From positions 14,300 through 78,299 of the forward strand of contig FSSI02000020.1 of the NCBI GenBank assembly GCA_900149785.2: DNA of 64,000 bases. Reading direction: 5' to 3'. Below, in pieces: positions 34,384-43,491 of the stretch. Below the pieces are notes generated by a model. It searched no databases. It worked only from the letters and a program-made list of their open reading frames with translations, and was not told where the DNA came from. The stretch is from Sodalinema lacuna_A. Its GTDB lineage: Bacteria > Cyanobacteriota > Cyanobacteriia > Cyanobacteriales > Geitlerinemataceae. Made by a program: the position numbers and the translations under genes. Each line of letters starts with the position of its first letter. Position 1 is the first letter of the stretch.

Positions 34384-34412
34384 TTCACCTGCCGTCCCAA
34401 AAACGCTACAAT
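34384..34412 (+). promoter_or_regulatory. Candidate promoter of glyA
   Basis: TTCACC (34384-34389) and TACAAT (34407-34412) are separated by 17 bases. The predicted leader to the glyA ATG is about 110 bases. I saw no glycine-riboswitch-like structure in it. Confidence 0.45.
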
Positions 34413-34529
34413 CAGGAGTTCACGTCTTAAACTCTAGCCTCAGCCCCAAGATAACCCCGAGATAAATCGATCACAACCGTACCAATAACAGTCTCCCCCA
34501 CAGACTCATCGAGACCATTCAACTCAATC

Positions 34530-35813
34530 ATGACTCAGACTAACTTTGAACTCCTAGCCGCCAGCGATCCCATGCTGGCTGAAATTCTCGACCAAGAACT
34601 GCAACGGCAGCGGGATCACCTCGAACTCATTGCCAGCGAGAACTTCACCTCCGCCGCCGTTCTCGCGGCCCAGGGATCCGTTCTGACCAACAAATACGCC
34701 GAAGGACTGCCGAAAAAACGGTACTACGGCGGGTGCGAATATATCGATCGCGCCGAACAACTGGCGATCGACCGCGCCAAAGAGCTATTTGGCGCCGCTC
34801 ACGCCAACGTTCAGCCCCATTCCGGCGCTCAAGCCAACTTTGCCGTTTTCCTAGCCTTGCTGAAGCCAGGAGACACCATTATGGGCATGGATCTCTCTCA
34901 TGGGGGTCACCTCACCCACGGGTCTCCGGTGAACGTCTCGGGGAAATGGTTTAACGTCCAACATTACGGCGTCAGCCAAGCCAGCGAACAACTCGACTAC
35001 GAAGACATTCGCCAACTGGCCCTCAAACACCGGCCCAAACTCCTCATCTGCGGCTACTCCGCCTATCCCCGAACCATCCATTTCGACAAATTCCGGGCCA
35101 TCGCCGACGAAGTTGGGGCCTATCTCATGGCTGATATCGCCCACATTGCCGGCCTCGTCGCCAGTGGTCATCATCCCAACCCTCTCCCCCATTGTCACGT
35201 CGTCACCACCACCACCCACAAAACCCTACGTGGTCCTCGCGGCGGTCTAATTCTGACCCAAGATCCAGATTTGGGCAAAAAATTCGATAAAGCCGTCTTC
35301 CCCGGTAGCCAAGGCGGTCCCCTTGAACATGTCATCGCCGCGAAAGCCGTTGCCTTTGGCGAAGCCCTCAAACCTGACTTTAAAACCTATTCAGGTCAGG
35401 TGATTGCCAACGCCCAAGCCATGGCCGGACAATTGCAAGACCGGGGACTGAAAATCGTCTCAGATGGAACCGATAACCACCTGATGCTGGTGGATTTGCG
35501 ATCGGTGAAGATGACCGGCAAACGGGCCGATGCCCTCGTCAGTGGGGTGAACATCACCGCCAACAAAAACACGGTCCCCTTTGATCCCGAATCTCCCTTT
35601 GTCACCAGTGGCTTGCGCTTAGGATCTCCGGCCATGACGACTCGCGGCATGGGTGTTGAGGAATTCAAAGAAATTGGTAATATTATCGCCGATCGCCTCC
35701 TCAACCCGGACGACGAGGCGATCGCCAACCAATGTCGTCAACGGGTAGCTACCCTCTGTGAGTCGTTCCCGCTGTATCCACATTTACGGATTCCGGTAGC
35801 GGCTATGGCGTAA
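34530..35813 (+). CDS. glyA: Serine hydroxymethyltransferase
   Basis: The 427-residue PLP enzyme has HLELIASENFTSAAVL, TNKYAEGLPKKRYYGGCEYID, ADIAHIAGLVASG and the Schiff-base lysine in VVTTTTHKTLRGPRGG. It interconverts serine and glycine while charging tetrahydrofolate, and in cyanobacteria it also serves photorespiratory metabolism. The C-terminal region is complete. A rho-independent terminator follows. Confidence 0.98.
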   Translation: MTQTNFELLAASDPMLAEILDQELQRQRDHLELIASENFTSAAVLAAQGSVLTNKYAEGLPKKRYYGGCEYIDRAEQLAIDRAKELFGAAHANVQPHSGAQANFAVFLALLKPGDTIMGMDLSHGGHLTHGSPVNVSGKWFNVQHYGVSQASEQLDYEDIRQLALKHRPKLLICGYSAYPRTIHFDKFRAIADEVGAYLMADIAHIAGLVASGHHPNPLPHCHVVTTTTHKTLRGPRGGLILTQDPDLGKKFDKAVFPGSQGGPLEHVIAAKAVAFGEALKPDFKTYSGQVIANAQAMAGQLQDRGLKIVSDGTDNHLMLVDLRSVKMTGKRADALVSGVNITANKNTVPFDPESPFVTSGLRLGSPAMTTRGMGVEEFKEIGNIIADRLLNPDDEAIANQCRQRVATLCESFPLYPHLRIPVAAMA

Positions 35814-35841
35814 ATTAAGTATCCGCGATAACAGAGTTTCT

Positions 35842-35870
35842 GGGCAGTCCTCCTGGGCTGTCCTTTTTTT
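35842..35870 (+). terminator. Rho-independent terminator of glyA
   Basis: GGGCAGTCC (35842-35850) pairs with GGGCTGTCC (35855-35863), using two G-T pairs, around a TCCT loop, and is followed by seven T. Confidence 0.85.
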
Positions 35871-36055
35871 ATTTCGATGGTGTTGACTCAAGGGGTTAAG
35901 CGTGGGTTTGGGAATTGCTGTAGTATCTGACTGCCTTGGCTTTGGGGACTTTTCCTGGCTTGGTGGGCAATCCTCCGTGGCAGAAGTTGACGCGATCGCG
36001 GTACACTAAGCCCCATTGCCCCACCCCTAACCCCACCCTTTGGCTTCAAGTCCAG

Positions 36056-37117
36056 ATGCCACAACATCTGTATCATCTGTTTGCGTTCGTGATTTCCGCT
36101 GCCGTCGTTCTCATCACCACGCCCTGGGTGAAGGAACTCGGCTTACGGAGTGGACGAGTTGATCTGCCCAACGATCGCAAAGTTCACGATCGCCCCATGG
36201 TTCGCTTGGGGGGCGTTTCGATTTTCCTCGGTAGCTTGATTGCCTTGCTTCTGGTATGGAAACTCGGCGGCTTTATCGATACCCAAGGCAACTATCTCGA
36301 TCCCGCCACAGAATACGAAATTTGGGGCGTCACCATCGGCGGCCTACTCTTCTTCATGATTGGCTTTGCCGACGATTTATTTAACTTATCGGCCATTACC
36401 CGTCTGCTGTTACAAATCCTCGTTGCCAGTGTGGCATGGTCTTTATGTGGTGTGAGTATTGATTTTCTCTCCATCCCCTTTGTTGGCTTAGTGGAGTTGC
36501 CCGGATTGGTGAGTTTACCCGTCACCGTCATTTGGTTAGTGGGGATGGCCAATGCCATCAACTGGATTGATGGCCTCGATGGATTGGCGGCGGGAGTTTC
36601 GGGAATTGCGGCCGTGGTGTTGTTGGTGGTGAGTTTATTTATGGAACAGCCAGCGGCGGCCCTGATTGCGGCGGCGTTAGCGGGAGGGGCTTTAGGCTTT
36701 CTGCGGTATAACTTTAACCCAGCCCAGATTTTTATGGGGGATGGTGGGTCCTATTATCTTGGCTTTACCTTAGCCGGGGTTGGGGCGATCGGTTTGGTTA
36801 AAAGTACGGCCCTGACTGCTGTTTTACTACCCTATATTATTCTGGCGGTTCCCATTTTTGATATGTCAGCGGTGATTCTCGATCGCCTCCGCAATGGAAT
36901 TTCTCCCTTTGCGGCTGATAAGCGACATTTACACCATCGATTGCTGAATGCTGGATTGTCGCATCGCTTCACGGTTCTATTTATCTATGCCCTCACTCTC
37001 TGGGTGGGCGGCTTAGCCCTCGCTTTTGCTGGACTTCCTAGCGGCCAAGCCTATGCGTTGGCGGCCACCTCGTTATTGGGTTACACGGCTTGGAAAGCCT
37101 GGAAGTACGCCCGTTGA
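36056..37117 (+). CDS. WecA/MraY-family undecaprenyl-phosphate sugar-1-phosphate transferase
   Basis: From the ATG at 36056 the protein is 353 residues; a longer frame from 35936 adds an unlikely 40-residue lead. It is a multi-pass membrane enzyme with the family motifs DLPNDRKVHDRPMVRLGG, GFADDLFNLS (catalytic Asp pair), NAINWIDGLDGLAAG, FMGDGGSYYLGF and KRHLHHRLLNAG. These fit WecA-type enzymes that load N-acetylglucosamine-phosphate (or a related sugar) on undecaprenyl phosphate for cell-surface polymers. The HIHH-like loop points to WecA rather than MraY. Confidence 0.88.
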   Translation: MPQHLYHLFAFVISAAVVLITTPWVKELGLRSGRVDLPNDRKVHDRPMVRLGGVSIFLGSLIALLLVWKLGGFIDTQGNYLDPATEYEIWGVTIGGLLFFMIGFADDLFNLSAITRLLLQILVASVAWSLCGVSIDFLSIPFVGLVELPGLVSLPVTVIWLVGMANAINWIDGLDGLAAGVSGIAAVVLLVVSLFMEQPAAALIAAALAGGALGFLRYNFNPAQIFMGDGGSYYLGFTLAGVGAIGLVKSTALTAVLLPYIILAVPIFDMSAVILDRLRNGISPFAADKRHLHHRLLNAGLSHRFTVLFIYALTLWVGGLALAFAGLPSGQAYALAATSLLGYTAWKAWKYAR

Positions 37118-37145
37118 TGTGAGTTTGAGGTGACATTAGCTAAGG

Positions 37146-37505
37146 TTAATCAATCGAGACAGTCACAGCCGCAACAGCGATGAGCATATCATCGTTTTTG
37201 TCCTCCAACTCCTGAATCGCTCGCCCCACCGTTACCATTCCTCCAGCTTCGAGATGTAGGGTTTTTTTGCCAAAGGGGAGAACCGCCAACACCTCTTCCT
37301 CTCGGACTTGTTCAGGATAGGGAACGGCGATCTGAACATCCACATACATCTCATTCGGATGCCCTAATCCCGCCACTTCCCACACGCCCGGTAAAGCATT
37401 GTGGGCGATCGCATTGCGGACGGCCCGGGTGGCGGCTACGGTGGGATCTTGTCCATGTTGATCGATCCCCATTCCCATTTCGATAATTAAACGTTTGCGG
37501 GCCAT
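37146..37505 (-). CDS. Lin0512-family small protein
   Basis: The 119-residue protein matches the Lin0512 family pattern: KRLIIEMGMGIDQHGQDPTVAATRAVRNAI at the N-terminus, HPNEMYVDVQIAVPYPEQV in the middle, and a closing LIAVAAVTVSID. The family is small, soluble and conserved in bacteria and plastid-bearing lineages, with no known activity. The gene is convergent with the glycosyltransferase gene, 28 bp away. Confidence 0.8.
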   Translation of the reverse strand: MARKRLIIEMGMGIDQHGQDPTVAATRAVRNAIAHNALPGVWEVAGLGHPNEMYVDVQIAVPYPEQVREEEVLAVLPFGKKTLHLEAGGMVTVGRAIQELEDKNDDMLIAVAAVTVSID

Positions 37506-37698
37506 GACATTGCCTAAACTGTTTGCCTAAACTGTTGCGGTATTAGGACAGTTTAGCCCAAAGTTCCCGCCAAACTGGGCAATTTTGCCAGAAATGGGTC
37601 GAAGAAACCCTCCCCCCGATTTCGGTTGCACTCACTGGGCAAGTCCGCGAAGATTCCCTATCTTAGTAATAGATAGCCGCAGCGACAATAAAACAATT

Positions 37699-38028
37699 AT
37701 GAACTCTTTACCTCACACTGGACGCGAAAAAACGGATAACCCCCTCTGGGATTATGTGCAATCTCTTTCCCCCGAGGCGATCGCCAAACTCTCCCAGCCG
37801 AACCCAGAAGTAGCCCAGGTGATGGAACGTTCGATCGCCGGAATGTTAGGAACGTTGCCCCCCGAAGGCTTCGATGTGGCCGTCACCACCTCGCGGGAGA
37901 ACCTCAGCAAACTCCTGGTCTCGGCCATGATGAATGGCTATTTCCTCAACAGTGCCCATCAACGGATGGCCTTTGATCGCTCGCTGCAAGCCGTTCACAC
38001 CGACGATGACCCCGATTCTCACCAGTAG
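37699..38028 (+). CDS. DUF760-family protein
   Basis: From the ATG at 37699 the product is 109 residues. It shows the DUF760 pattern: NPLWDYVQSLSPEAIAKLSQP, a central MERSIAGMLGTLPPEGFDVAVTTSRENLSKLLVSAMMNGYFL, then QRMAFD. The family is restricted mainly to cyanobacteria and plastids and is expected to be soluble and helical. Function is unknown. Its 38-codon upstream extension in the same frame has no start signal. Confidence 0.8.
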   Translation: MNSLPHTGREKTDNPLWDYVQSLSPEAIAKLSQPNPEVAQVMERSIAGMLGTLPPEGFDVAVTTSRENLSKLLVSAMMNGYFLNSAHQRMAFDRSLQAVHTDDDPDSHQ

Positions 38029-38074
38029 CGTCATCTCAGTCAGCGGCCCTGGCCAACCCCCCCCAACAGATGGG

Positions 38075-39046
38075 TCAGGGCTGCCCTTGCAAAAACTGCT
38101 GAACCTCCTCGGCGGTGGGTTGGGCGGCGATCGCCCCTGGTTTCATGGCCGTTAATGCCCCCACCGCGCTGGCATATTTCATGACGTTGCGGGCGCTGGC
38201 TGGCTCATAAAGGGCATCCAGTCCCTGATTTTGAAGTTGGTGAAGGAAACCGGCGATAAAGCCATCTCCTGCCCCAGTTGTGTCTTGAACGGGGACGGAA
38301 AAGGCCTCGATGTCTCCAACGACATCACCGAAACAATAACCACAGCCGCGATCGCCCCGCGTAATAATCACCCGAGAGACATTGGGCAGTTGCGTGGCCA
38401 CCTCCGTCACCGCCTGGGTGTTAAAGAGAAATTCCGCTTCCTCATCGGACAATTTGAGGAGATCCGCATCGGCGATGGCCTTGCGGATTGTTGCTTTGGC
38501 TGACTCCACATCGGGCCAAAACACCGGCCGCCAGTTCACATCAATTAAGACCTGAACCCCATGTTGACGGGCTAACTCTCGACAACGGGCGATCGCCTGA
38601 TTAGACTCAGGATAGGCCATAGCCAAGGTTCCCATCACCAGGAACTCAGCCGACTCAAACAACGACTCAGGAATTTGTGTCCCATCGAGGCGGGTATCGG
38701 CAAACTCATGACTCGCGACATCGCCGAACCCCGCAAATTGGCGATCGCCCTCCTCGGTTCGCACAACGTATACTTGTCGTGTCGGGGCTTGAGGATGTCG
38801 CTGCATCCCCGATATCTCAACCCCAACCTCTTGTAACAGGTTCATTAGCTGATGTCCCGGTTCATCGTCACCGACACAGCCAATCAACCCCGCCGAGGTT
38901 CCCAACTTCACCAACCCACAGGCCACATTCGCCGGCGCGCCACCGGGGTAGGGCGTCCAAGACTCAACCGCCTCATAGGGTTTCCCGACTTGATCGGCTA
39001 AACAGTCAAAGAGGATTTCTCCGAGACAAAGAACGGTGGAAGGCAT
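38075..39046 (-). CDS. PfkB-family carbohydrate kinase (fructokinase-like)
   Basis: The 323-residue protein has the two PfkB signatures: the N-terminal PGGAPANVACGLVKLG and the C-terminal DTTGAGDGFIAGFLHQL with the catalytic Asp. The first residues VLCLGEILFDCLADQ and the VLIDVNWRPVFW segment match bacterial fructokinases. It would phosphorylate fructose with ATP in the cytosol; sugar specificity cannot be read directly from sequence. It is followed on the plus strand by a long STRR run. Confidence 0.88.
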   Translation of the reverse strand: MPSTVLCLGEILFDCLADQVGKPYEAVESWTPYPGGAPANVACGLVKLGTSAGLIGCVGDDEPGHQLMNLLQEVGVEISGMQRHPQAPTRQVYVVRTEEGDRQFAGFGDVASHEFADTRLDGTQIPESLFESAEFLVMGTLAMAYPESNQAIARCRELARQHGVQVLIDVNWRPVFWPDVESAKATIRKAIADADLLKLSDEEAEFLFNTQAVTEVATQLPNVSRVIITRGDRGCGYCFGDVVGDIEAFSVPVQDTTGAGDGFIAGFLHQLQNQGLDALYEPASARNVMKYASAVGALTAMKPGAIAAQPTAEEVQQFLQGQP

Positions 39047-39054
39047 AGGGGAGA

Positions 39055-39130
39055 GGGAACAGGGAACAGGGAACAGGGAACAGGGGCGAAGAAGGTAAGA
39101 GGCAAGAGGTAAGAGGCAAGAGGTAATAGG
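39055..39130. repeat. STRR cluster with two unit types
   Basis: Four GGGAACA units (about 39055-39083) are followed by two GTAAGAGGCAAGAG 14-mers (39094 onward). This is the longest such run in the window, directly upstream of the sugar-kinase start on the minus strand. Confidence 0.8.
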
Positions 39131-39171
39131 GGCGCCTTCTTACGGCAAGATGCTATTTAGAATTTACTAAC

Positions 39172-39579
39172 ATGATGTTGATTATTTTTGACGGCAATTG
39201 TAACCTTTGTGTGACGTTGGTTCAACTCTTGGAAACCTTGGATCGCGGCGATCGCTTTCGCTATGTGCCGATGCAAGATGAAACCGTACTGTCTCAATTC
39301 GAGATTACCCCTCAGGGTTGCGAATTGGGCATGATTTTGTTGAATCCCGACAATCCCCAGGAACGTTGGCAGGGGAGTGAGGCGGCTGAAGAAATTGCGC
39401 GGCGACTCCCGGCGGGCGATCCGTTCCTCTGGGCTTATCGCAACTTACCCGGCCTGAAAAACCTAGGCGATGGCCTCTATGATCAAGTCCGGGATAATCG
39501 CTACGATTGGTTTGGCCGGCGAGAAACCACCTATGACTCTCAATATCCGCCGGATTTTAAGGCAGAGATGGCCGAATAA
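39172..39579 (+). CDS. DCC-family thiol-disulfide oxidoreductase-like protein (DUF393)
   Basis: The 135-residue protein begins MMLIIFDGNCNLCVTLVQLLETLD, giving the DxxCxxC motif that defines the DCC family, and continues RFRYVPMQDE. The thioredoxin-like fold suggests redox activity; the partner is unknown. Its last 40 bases overlap the end of the convergent membrane-protein gene. Confidence 0.85.
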   Translation: MMLIIFDGNCNLCVTLVQLLETLDRGDRFRYVPMQDETVLSQFEITPQGCELGMILLNPDNPQERWQGSEAAEEIARRLPAGDPFLWAYRNLPGLKNLGDGLYDQVRDNRYDWFGRRETTYDSQYPPDFKAEMAE

Positions 39580-39932
39580 CGACTCCAAATCCGTCGCCCC
39601 CAGCGATAGGCCAGGACAACATTGTGAGGAAATGCTAGGGCCAGCAGATTCAGCCCCAGACAGAGACTGGCGAGACTCAGCAGAATGAAGGTGGGGGCCT
39701 GGACGACACCGACGGCAAACCACGTCCAAACATGGAGAATCATCGTTACGGCAAAAATCATCGCCATAGCGGCGGATAACAGCCTCATTTGCCGGGGTTT
39801 ACGGGTGGCAACGAGGACCAACGTGGTTAGGGTCGCCAGGAGGTTACTAGGAACCAGGAAGGCGCAGATGCCTAAACAATGGAGGCGGGAGAGTTCGGCG
39901 AGATGGCTAAGGATATGGGTAAAATCGAGCAT
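39540..39932 (-). CDS. Hypothetical four-helix membrane protein
   Basis: The 130-residue protein has about four hydrophobic segments (LGICAFLVPSNLLATLTTLVLVA, LLSAAMAMIFAVTMILHVWTWFAVGV, APTFILLSLASLCLGLNLLALAF). HVWTWF sits in a membrane helix. No family is recognised. Its 3' end overlaps the DCC gene by 40 bases on opposite strands, so transcripts would be antisense there. Confidence 0.55.
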   Translation of the reverse strand: MLDFTHILSHLAELSRLHCLGICAFLVPSNLLATLTTLVLVATRKPRQMRLLSAAMAMIFAVTMILHVWTWFAVGVVQAPTFILLSLASLCLGLNLLALAFPHNVVLAYRWGRRIWSRYSAISALKSGGY

Positions 39933-40072
39933 ATTGACCCTGTTGATGTTCAGTCTTGGAGATTGAGTGGTCGTGGTGATGGGGTTGTGATGTATCTTGT
40001 GCAGGGTCTATTGTATCGATTCTGGGAGAGTATGGGAGAGACGACGCTCGTTCGTTGCCCAATTGCTAAACT

Positions 40073-41062
40073 ATGCCCATTTATGTCTATTGGGGAGAGG
40101 ATGATTTTGCCTGCGATCGCGCGGTACAACGGGTACGCGATCGCAGCCTCGATCCGGCTTGGGGATCGTTCAACTTCGACAAAATCCCCGCTGATACCCC
40201 CGACGCGACGATTCAAGGCTTAAACCAGGCCATGACTCCTCCGTTTGGTGGTGGTCAACGGGTGGTTTGGCTAGTCAACAGTCCAATTTTACAACAGTGT
40301 TCTCAAGAGATTCAGAAAAACTTAGAACGCACCTTACCGCAACTTCCGGAAACTTCGGTGTTGCTATTGACGAGTCGCAAAAAACCTGATCAGCGACTTA
40401 AGTCAACAAAACTTCTAAAAAAGCTGGCAGAGTTTCAAGAATTTTCGCCAATTCCTCCCTGGAAAACTGAACTGCTGATTCGTCGGGTTCAGCAAGTCGC
40501 CAGTAGCCTCGATGTTTCGGTTTCACCAGCGGCGGCGGAACGGTTGGCGGAGGCGGTGGGGAACAATACTCGTCAGTTGTTTACTGAACTCGAAAAGCTG
40601 AAACTGTTTGGAAGTTCAAATTCCGAGTCGAGTCGAGTGGAGGTTGAAGCCGTCAATGAACTGGTGACAACAACAACTCAAAATAGCTTGCAACTGGCGA
40701 AAACGATTCTTCGGGGGGATACGGCGGCGGCGTTAGGGTTGGTGGCGGATTTAATTGCCCGCAATGATGTTCCTATCGTGATTTCAGCAACGTTAATCGG
40801 GCAATTTCGCACCTGGCTTTGGGTGAAATTGATGATAGACTCACGGGAACGGGATGAAAAGGCGATCGCCCAAGCGGCGGAGGTGGGAAACCCCAAACGC
40901 ATTTACTTTCTGCGTCAAGAGGTGAGTCGCATTTCTCTGAGACAATTACAACAAACCTTGCCAATTCTCTTGCAATTAGAGACGCAATTGAAAAGCGGAG
41001 GGGATGCGATCGCCACCCTGCAAATGAAAGTTATCGAATTGTGCAGTGTTTGTCGGAGATAG
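40073..41062 (+). CDS. holA: DNA polymerase III subunit delta
   Basis: The 329-residue protein fits HolA: MPIYVYWGEDDFACDRAVQRVRD at the start, a LLTSRKKPDQRLKSTKLLKKLAEFQEF segment, then a helical domain III (NSLQLAKTILRGDTAAALGLVADLIARNDVPIVISATLIGQFRTW). Delta opens the beta clamp within the clamp loader. The P-loop is degenerate, as is normal for delta. It is encoded alone. Confidence 0.9.
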   Translation: MPIYVYWGEDDFACDRAVQRVRDRSLDPAWGSFNFDKIPADTPDATIQGLNQAMTPPFGGGQRVVWLVNSPILQQCSQEIQKNLERTLPQLPETSVLLLTSRKKPDQRLKSTKLLKKLAEFQEFSPIPPWKTELLIRRVQQVASSLDVSVSPAAAERLAEAVGNNTRQLFTELEKLKLFGSSNSESSRVEVEAVNELVTTTTQNSLQLAKTILRGDTAAALGLVADLIARNDVPIVISATLIGQFRTWLWVKLMIDSRERDEKAIAQAAEVGNPKRIYFLRQEVSRISLRQLQQTLPILLQLETQLKSGGDAIATLQMKVIELCSVCRR

Positions 41063-41095
41063 ACTTTTGCCTACACTACATTAGCCCACCCTATA

Positions 41096-42646
41096 TTATT
41101 GCGTTCCTAACTGTTCCTGGGCATAGTTAAGATTTTGACGATATTCCAACGCCTTCTGACGGGCTAAATCACTCTGTTCATGACTCTCCGGAACATCCTC
41201 CATTCCAGTTATAGCCGCGTTCCAAGCATCAACCACCTCTTGCCACTCTTCAGCCGTTTGTGCTGTTTGGGTTAGATTTGATGCTTTAATCGCTTGGTTA
41301 ACGGCATCGCGGAAGGGATAACTGGGTGTAGTCGATGTAACGTTAACCTCAGGATGGGGACTCGACTCTGAGGGGAAGAATAAGGCTTGTAACGTATCTT
41401 GATGGGCAAACAATAGGCTACCTGACACTCCCAAAATACCGCAGCTTAATACGATAACAATTGCTGGAAATGCTTTGGAGGTAGATGTGGCGATCAAAGT
41501 TGCCAGTTTAGCCCTTTTTTGACGTTCAACTAAACGTTTAAGTTGCGGCTTGAATCGATTTGACCAGAGGTCTTGAATATGGTAGATGTAAGTGGTAATA
41601 AGTAAAGCAATTAAACCCCAGAAAATCCAATAATGAATGATAGCTTCGTAGTCTCTATTTGGATAGCCCCTTGAAAAATAGGTTGCTGTCTGTGGACCCT
41701 CAAAAAGTTGGTAAAAACTGACCATCTTGACAGCTAGAATCCGTCCTGATAATCCCCCCGCACAGGAGTAAATATCAGTATTTATATTAGTGGTATCCGA
41801 ACAAACTGCAAAGCTAATTAGGGGAATTGCCGACAACAAAATTAAGGTCGTCATCCCCATCACAAGAGTGCCTTTATATCCTTCCGCCACGCTGAACCGA
41901 TTAGGCTGTAAAAGCCTGTGAGTTCTAGGTTTTGGTTGACGCCAATAAAACCAAAATGCCTGGTAAAACAGGGATAAAAATAGACTACAGAAGCTAATTA
42001 AAAAGATTCCCACCAAGACGAAAACAATGGCGATCGCCAACCCGCCCTCAAGCCAGGTCAGAAGATAAGCAATCACTAAAGAGCCGACACCGATGACACT
42101 AACGAAGGTGAGGGGAAACCCGATTAAGGTGAGGAATAAGGCTCTAAAAAACGAGGTGTAGCGAGGTTTAAAGAGTTTGGGAACCGGTTGATCTGGATTT
42201 GAATTAGCTGAGTCAGCTTTCGACTTAGAAACTGTCTCAGAAACTGTCTCAGAAACTGTCTCAGAAATAGCAACCGTTGAGGGGAGTGCTGGTGGGTTGC
42301 GTTTGAGAGCCGTCTTAGTGCGGCGGGGAGTTTTGGATGTGGCGTTACCCCGGTTAGACGGCATTAAGGATAACTGGTGTTTCCAGAGGGGATCTGAGGC
42401 TCCGGGATGGATAGCGATGATGCGAACAACCTCAAGTGACTTAAGGTTGAGTTTTCGGAGAATTTTGTGCAGGCGGGGCAAAATCCAGCGGCGATCGCCA
42501 GATTCATCGATTAAAATAACAACTCGCAGACAGGTTCCCGATTTAGAGACATCTGTCTTAATCACGTCCTTTTTAAAGACAGAATTAAGGATTGCTGCGA
42601 TCGCCCGTTCGTCTCCGGCTTGAGCTTGTGCCAACAGACTGGACAT
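41096..42646 (-). CDS. Cyanobacterial membrane protein of unknown function
   Basis: The 516-residue protein starts with a small soluble domain (SLLAQAQAGDERAIAAILNSVFKKD, about 1-95) like one found repeatedly in cyanobacterial proteins. A disordered linker follows with three SETV repeats from a 12-bp DNA repeat (42229-42264). Then come several membrane helices (about 180-245, 265-290, 345-375, 400-425) and a helical soluble tail (VVDAWNAAITGMEDVPESHEQSDLA). No catalytic motif is seen. It may be a membrane stress or assembly factor, but that is only a guess. Confidence 0.65.
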   Translation of the reverse strand: MSSLLAQAQAGDERAIAAILNSVFKKDVIKTDVSKSGTCLRVVILIDESGDRRWILPRLHKILRKLNLKSLEVVRIIAIHPGASDPLWKHQLSLMPSNRGNATSKTPRRTKTALKRNPPALPSTVAISETVSETVSETVSKSKADSANSNPDQPVPKLFKPRYTSFFRALFLTLIGFPLTFVSVIGVGSLVIAYLLTWLEGGLAIAIVFVLVGIFLISFCSLFLSLFYQAFWFYWRQPKPRTHRLLQPNRFSVAEGYKGTLVMGMTTLILLSAIPLISFAVCSDTTNINTDIYSCAGGLSGRILAVKMVSFYQLFEGPQTATYFSRGYPNRDYEAIIHYWIFWGLIALLITTYIYHIQDLWSNRFKPQLKRLVERQKRAKLATLIATSTSKAFPAIVIVLSCGILGVSGSLLFAHQDTLQALFFPSESSPHPEVNVTSTTPSYPFRDAVNQAIKASNLTQTAQTAEEWQEVVDAWNAAITGMEDVPESHEQSDLARQKALEYRQNLNYAQEQLGTQ

Positions 42647-42764
42647 AGCTGGATTGAGATGAATGTTAGTTACTCACAGTATACCGAATTGGTCTCATAT
42701 TACCACAGGGTTTTAAATAAAGTTTGAAAACGAAAACCCAATCCGTGACCCCATATGTGAACTT

Positions 42765-42792
42765 TTGTGAATCATCCATTCGGCGCTATACT
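42765..42792 (+). promoter_or_regulatory. Promoter of the DUF4168 lipoprotein gene
   Basis: TTGTGA (42765-42770), 16 bases, then TATACT (42787-42792). The start would be near 42799, about 40 bases before the preferred ATG. Confidence 0.55.
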
Positions 42793-42837
42793 AGCTTGCA
42801 CGTCTAAGGGAACTTGACGGTTTTAACCCATGCCGCA

Positions 42838-43323
42838 ATGAGAATGCTGAGATTGATGTCACCACTGCGATTTTTTTCTAAACGACTGGCTGTCGCTGCA
42901 AGCCTATCCTTTCTCTTACTCAGTGGCTGTGGCGGAAATGCCTCGAACGAAAATACTCCCGTAGCCAATGGGGATAATCCACCCGAAACATCGCTCAGCA
43001 AGTATACCGCAGCGGTTTGGGAGATTGAACGACAACGACAAGCCACCTATCGGGTTCTCGCCGAAAATGTCCCGGATAGTGAACAAGCCGCTTTTGCTGA
43101 GGTTCGTTGCAATCAACCGGATACAATTCGTGGCTTTTCACGAACCCTGCGGCAAGAAATTGTCAACTACTGCGATCGCGTGGCTGAGATGATTCAAGCT
43201 GAGAACTTAACGGTTGAGGAGTTTAATCAGATTCGCACTCAATTTAACGAAGATCCCATCATCAAAAATCAAGTCATGGAACAGTTGGCTCAGATTCAAG
43301 AACAAGACAGAATGAATAACTAA
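42838..43323 (+). CDS. DUF4168-domain lipoprotein
   Basis: From the ATG at 42838 the product is 161 residues; a TTG at 42814 or an ATG at 42856 are alternatives. A signal peptide ends in the lipobox LLLSGCGG, so the mature protein is lipid-anchored. The rest fits DUF4168: YTAAVWEIERQRQATYRV, a CNQPDTI segment, NYCDRVAEMIQAENLTVEEFNQIRTQFNED. Function of the domain is unknown; many cyanobacteria encode several copies. It has its own promoter. Confidence 0.8.
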   Translation: MRMLRLMSPLRFFSKRLAVAASLSFLLLSGCGGNASNENTPVANGDNPPETSLSKYTAAVWEIERQRQATYRVLAENVPDSEQAAFAEVRCNQPDTIRGFSRTLRQEIVNYCDRVAEMIQAENLTVEEFNQIRTQFNEDPIIKNQVMEQLAQIQEQDRMNN

Positions 43324-43405
43324 GACTTAGCAAAATTTTAGCAAAATGGCTGGTAAATGGGGCTTCTGGATCTACGGTGAGGTTTGTTGCAGGGTATACA
43401 AAATT

Positions 43406-43433
43406 GTAGGGGCGAAAAATTTTTCGCCCCTAC
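43406..43433. repeat. Perfect 28-bp palindrome, short copy of the GTAGGGG element
   Basis: GTAGGGGCGAAAAA is followed at once by its exact reverse complement TTTTTCGCCCCTAC. The preceding TACAAAATT matches the leader of the copies at 13031 and 62837. It lies between the DUF4168 and rhodanese stop codons and could act as a bidirectional hairpin terminator. Confidence 0.85.
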
Positions 43434-43491
43434 TACTAAACCCAGAAGACCCTGGCAAATCATGAGTTTTAATTTACCATTTCTTACCATT

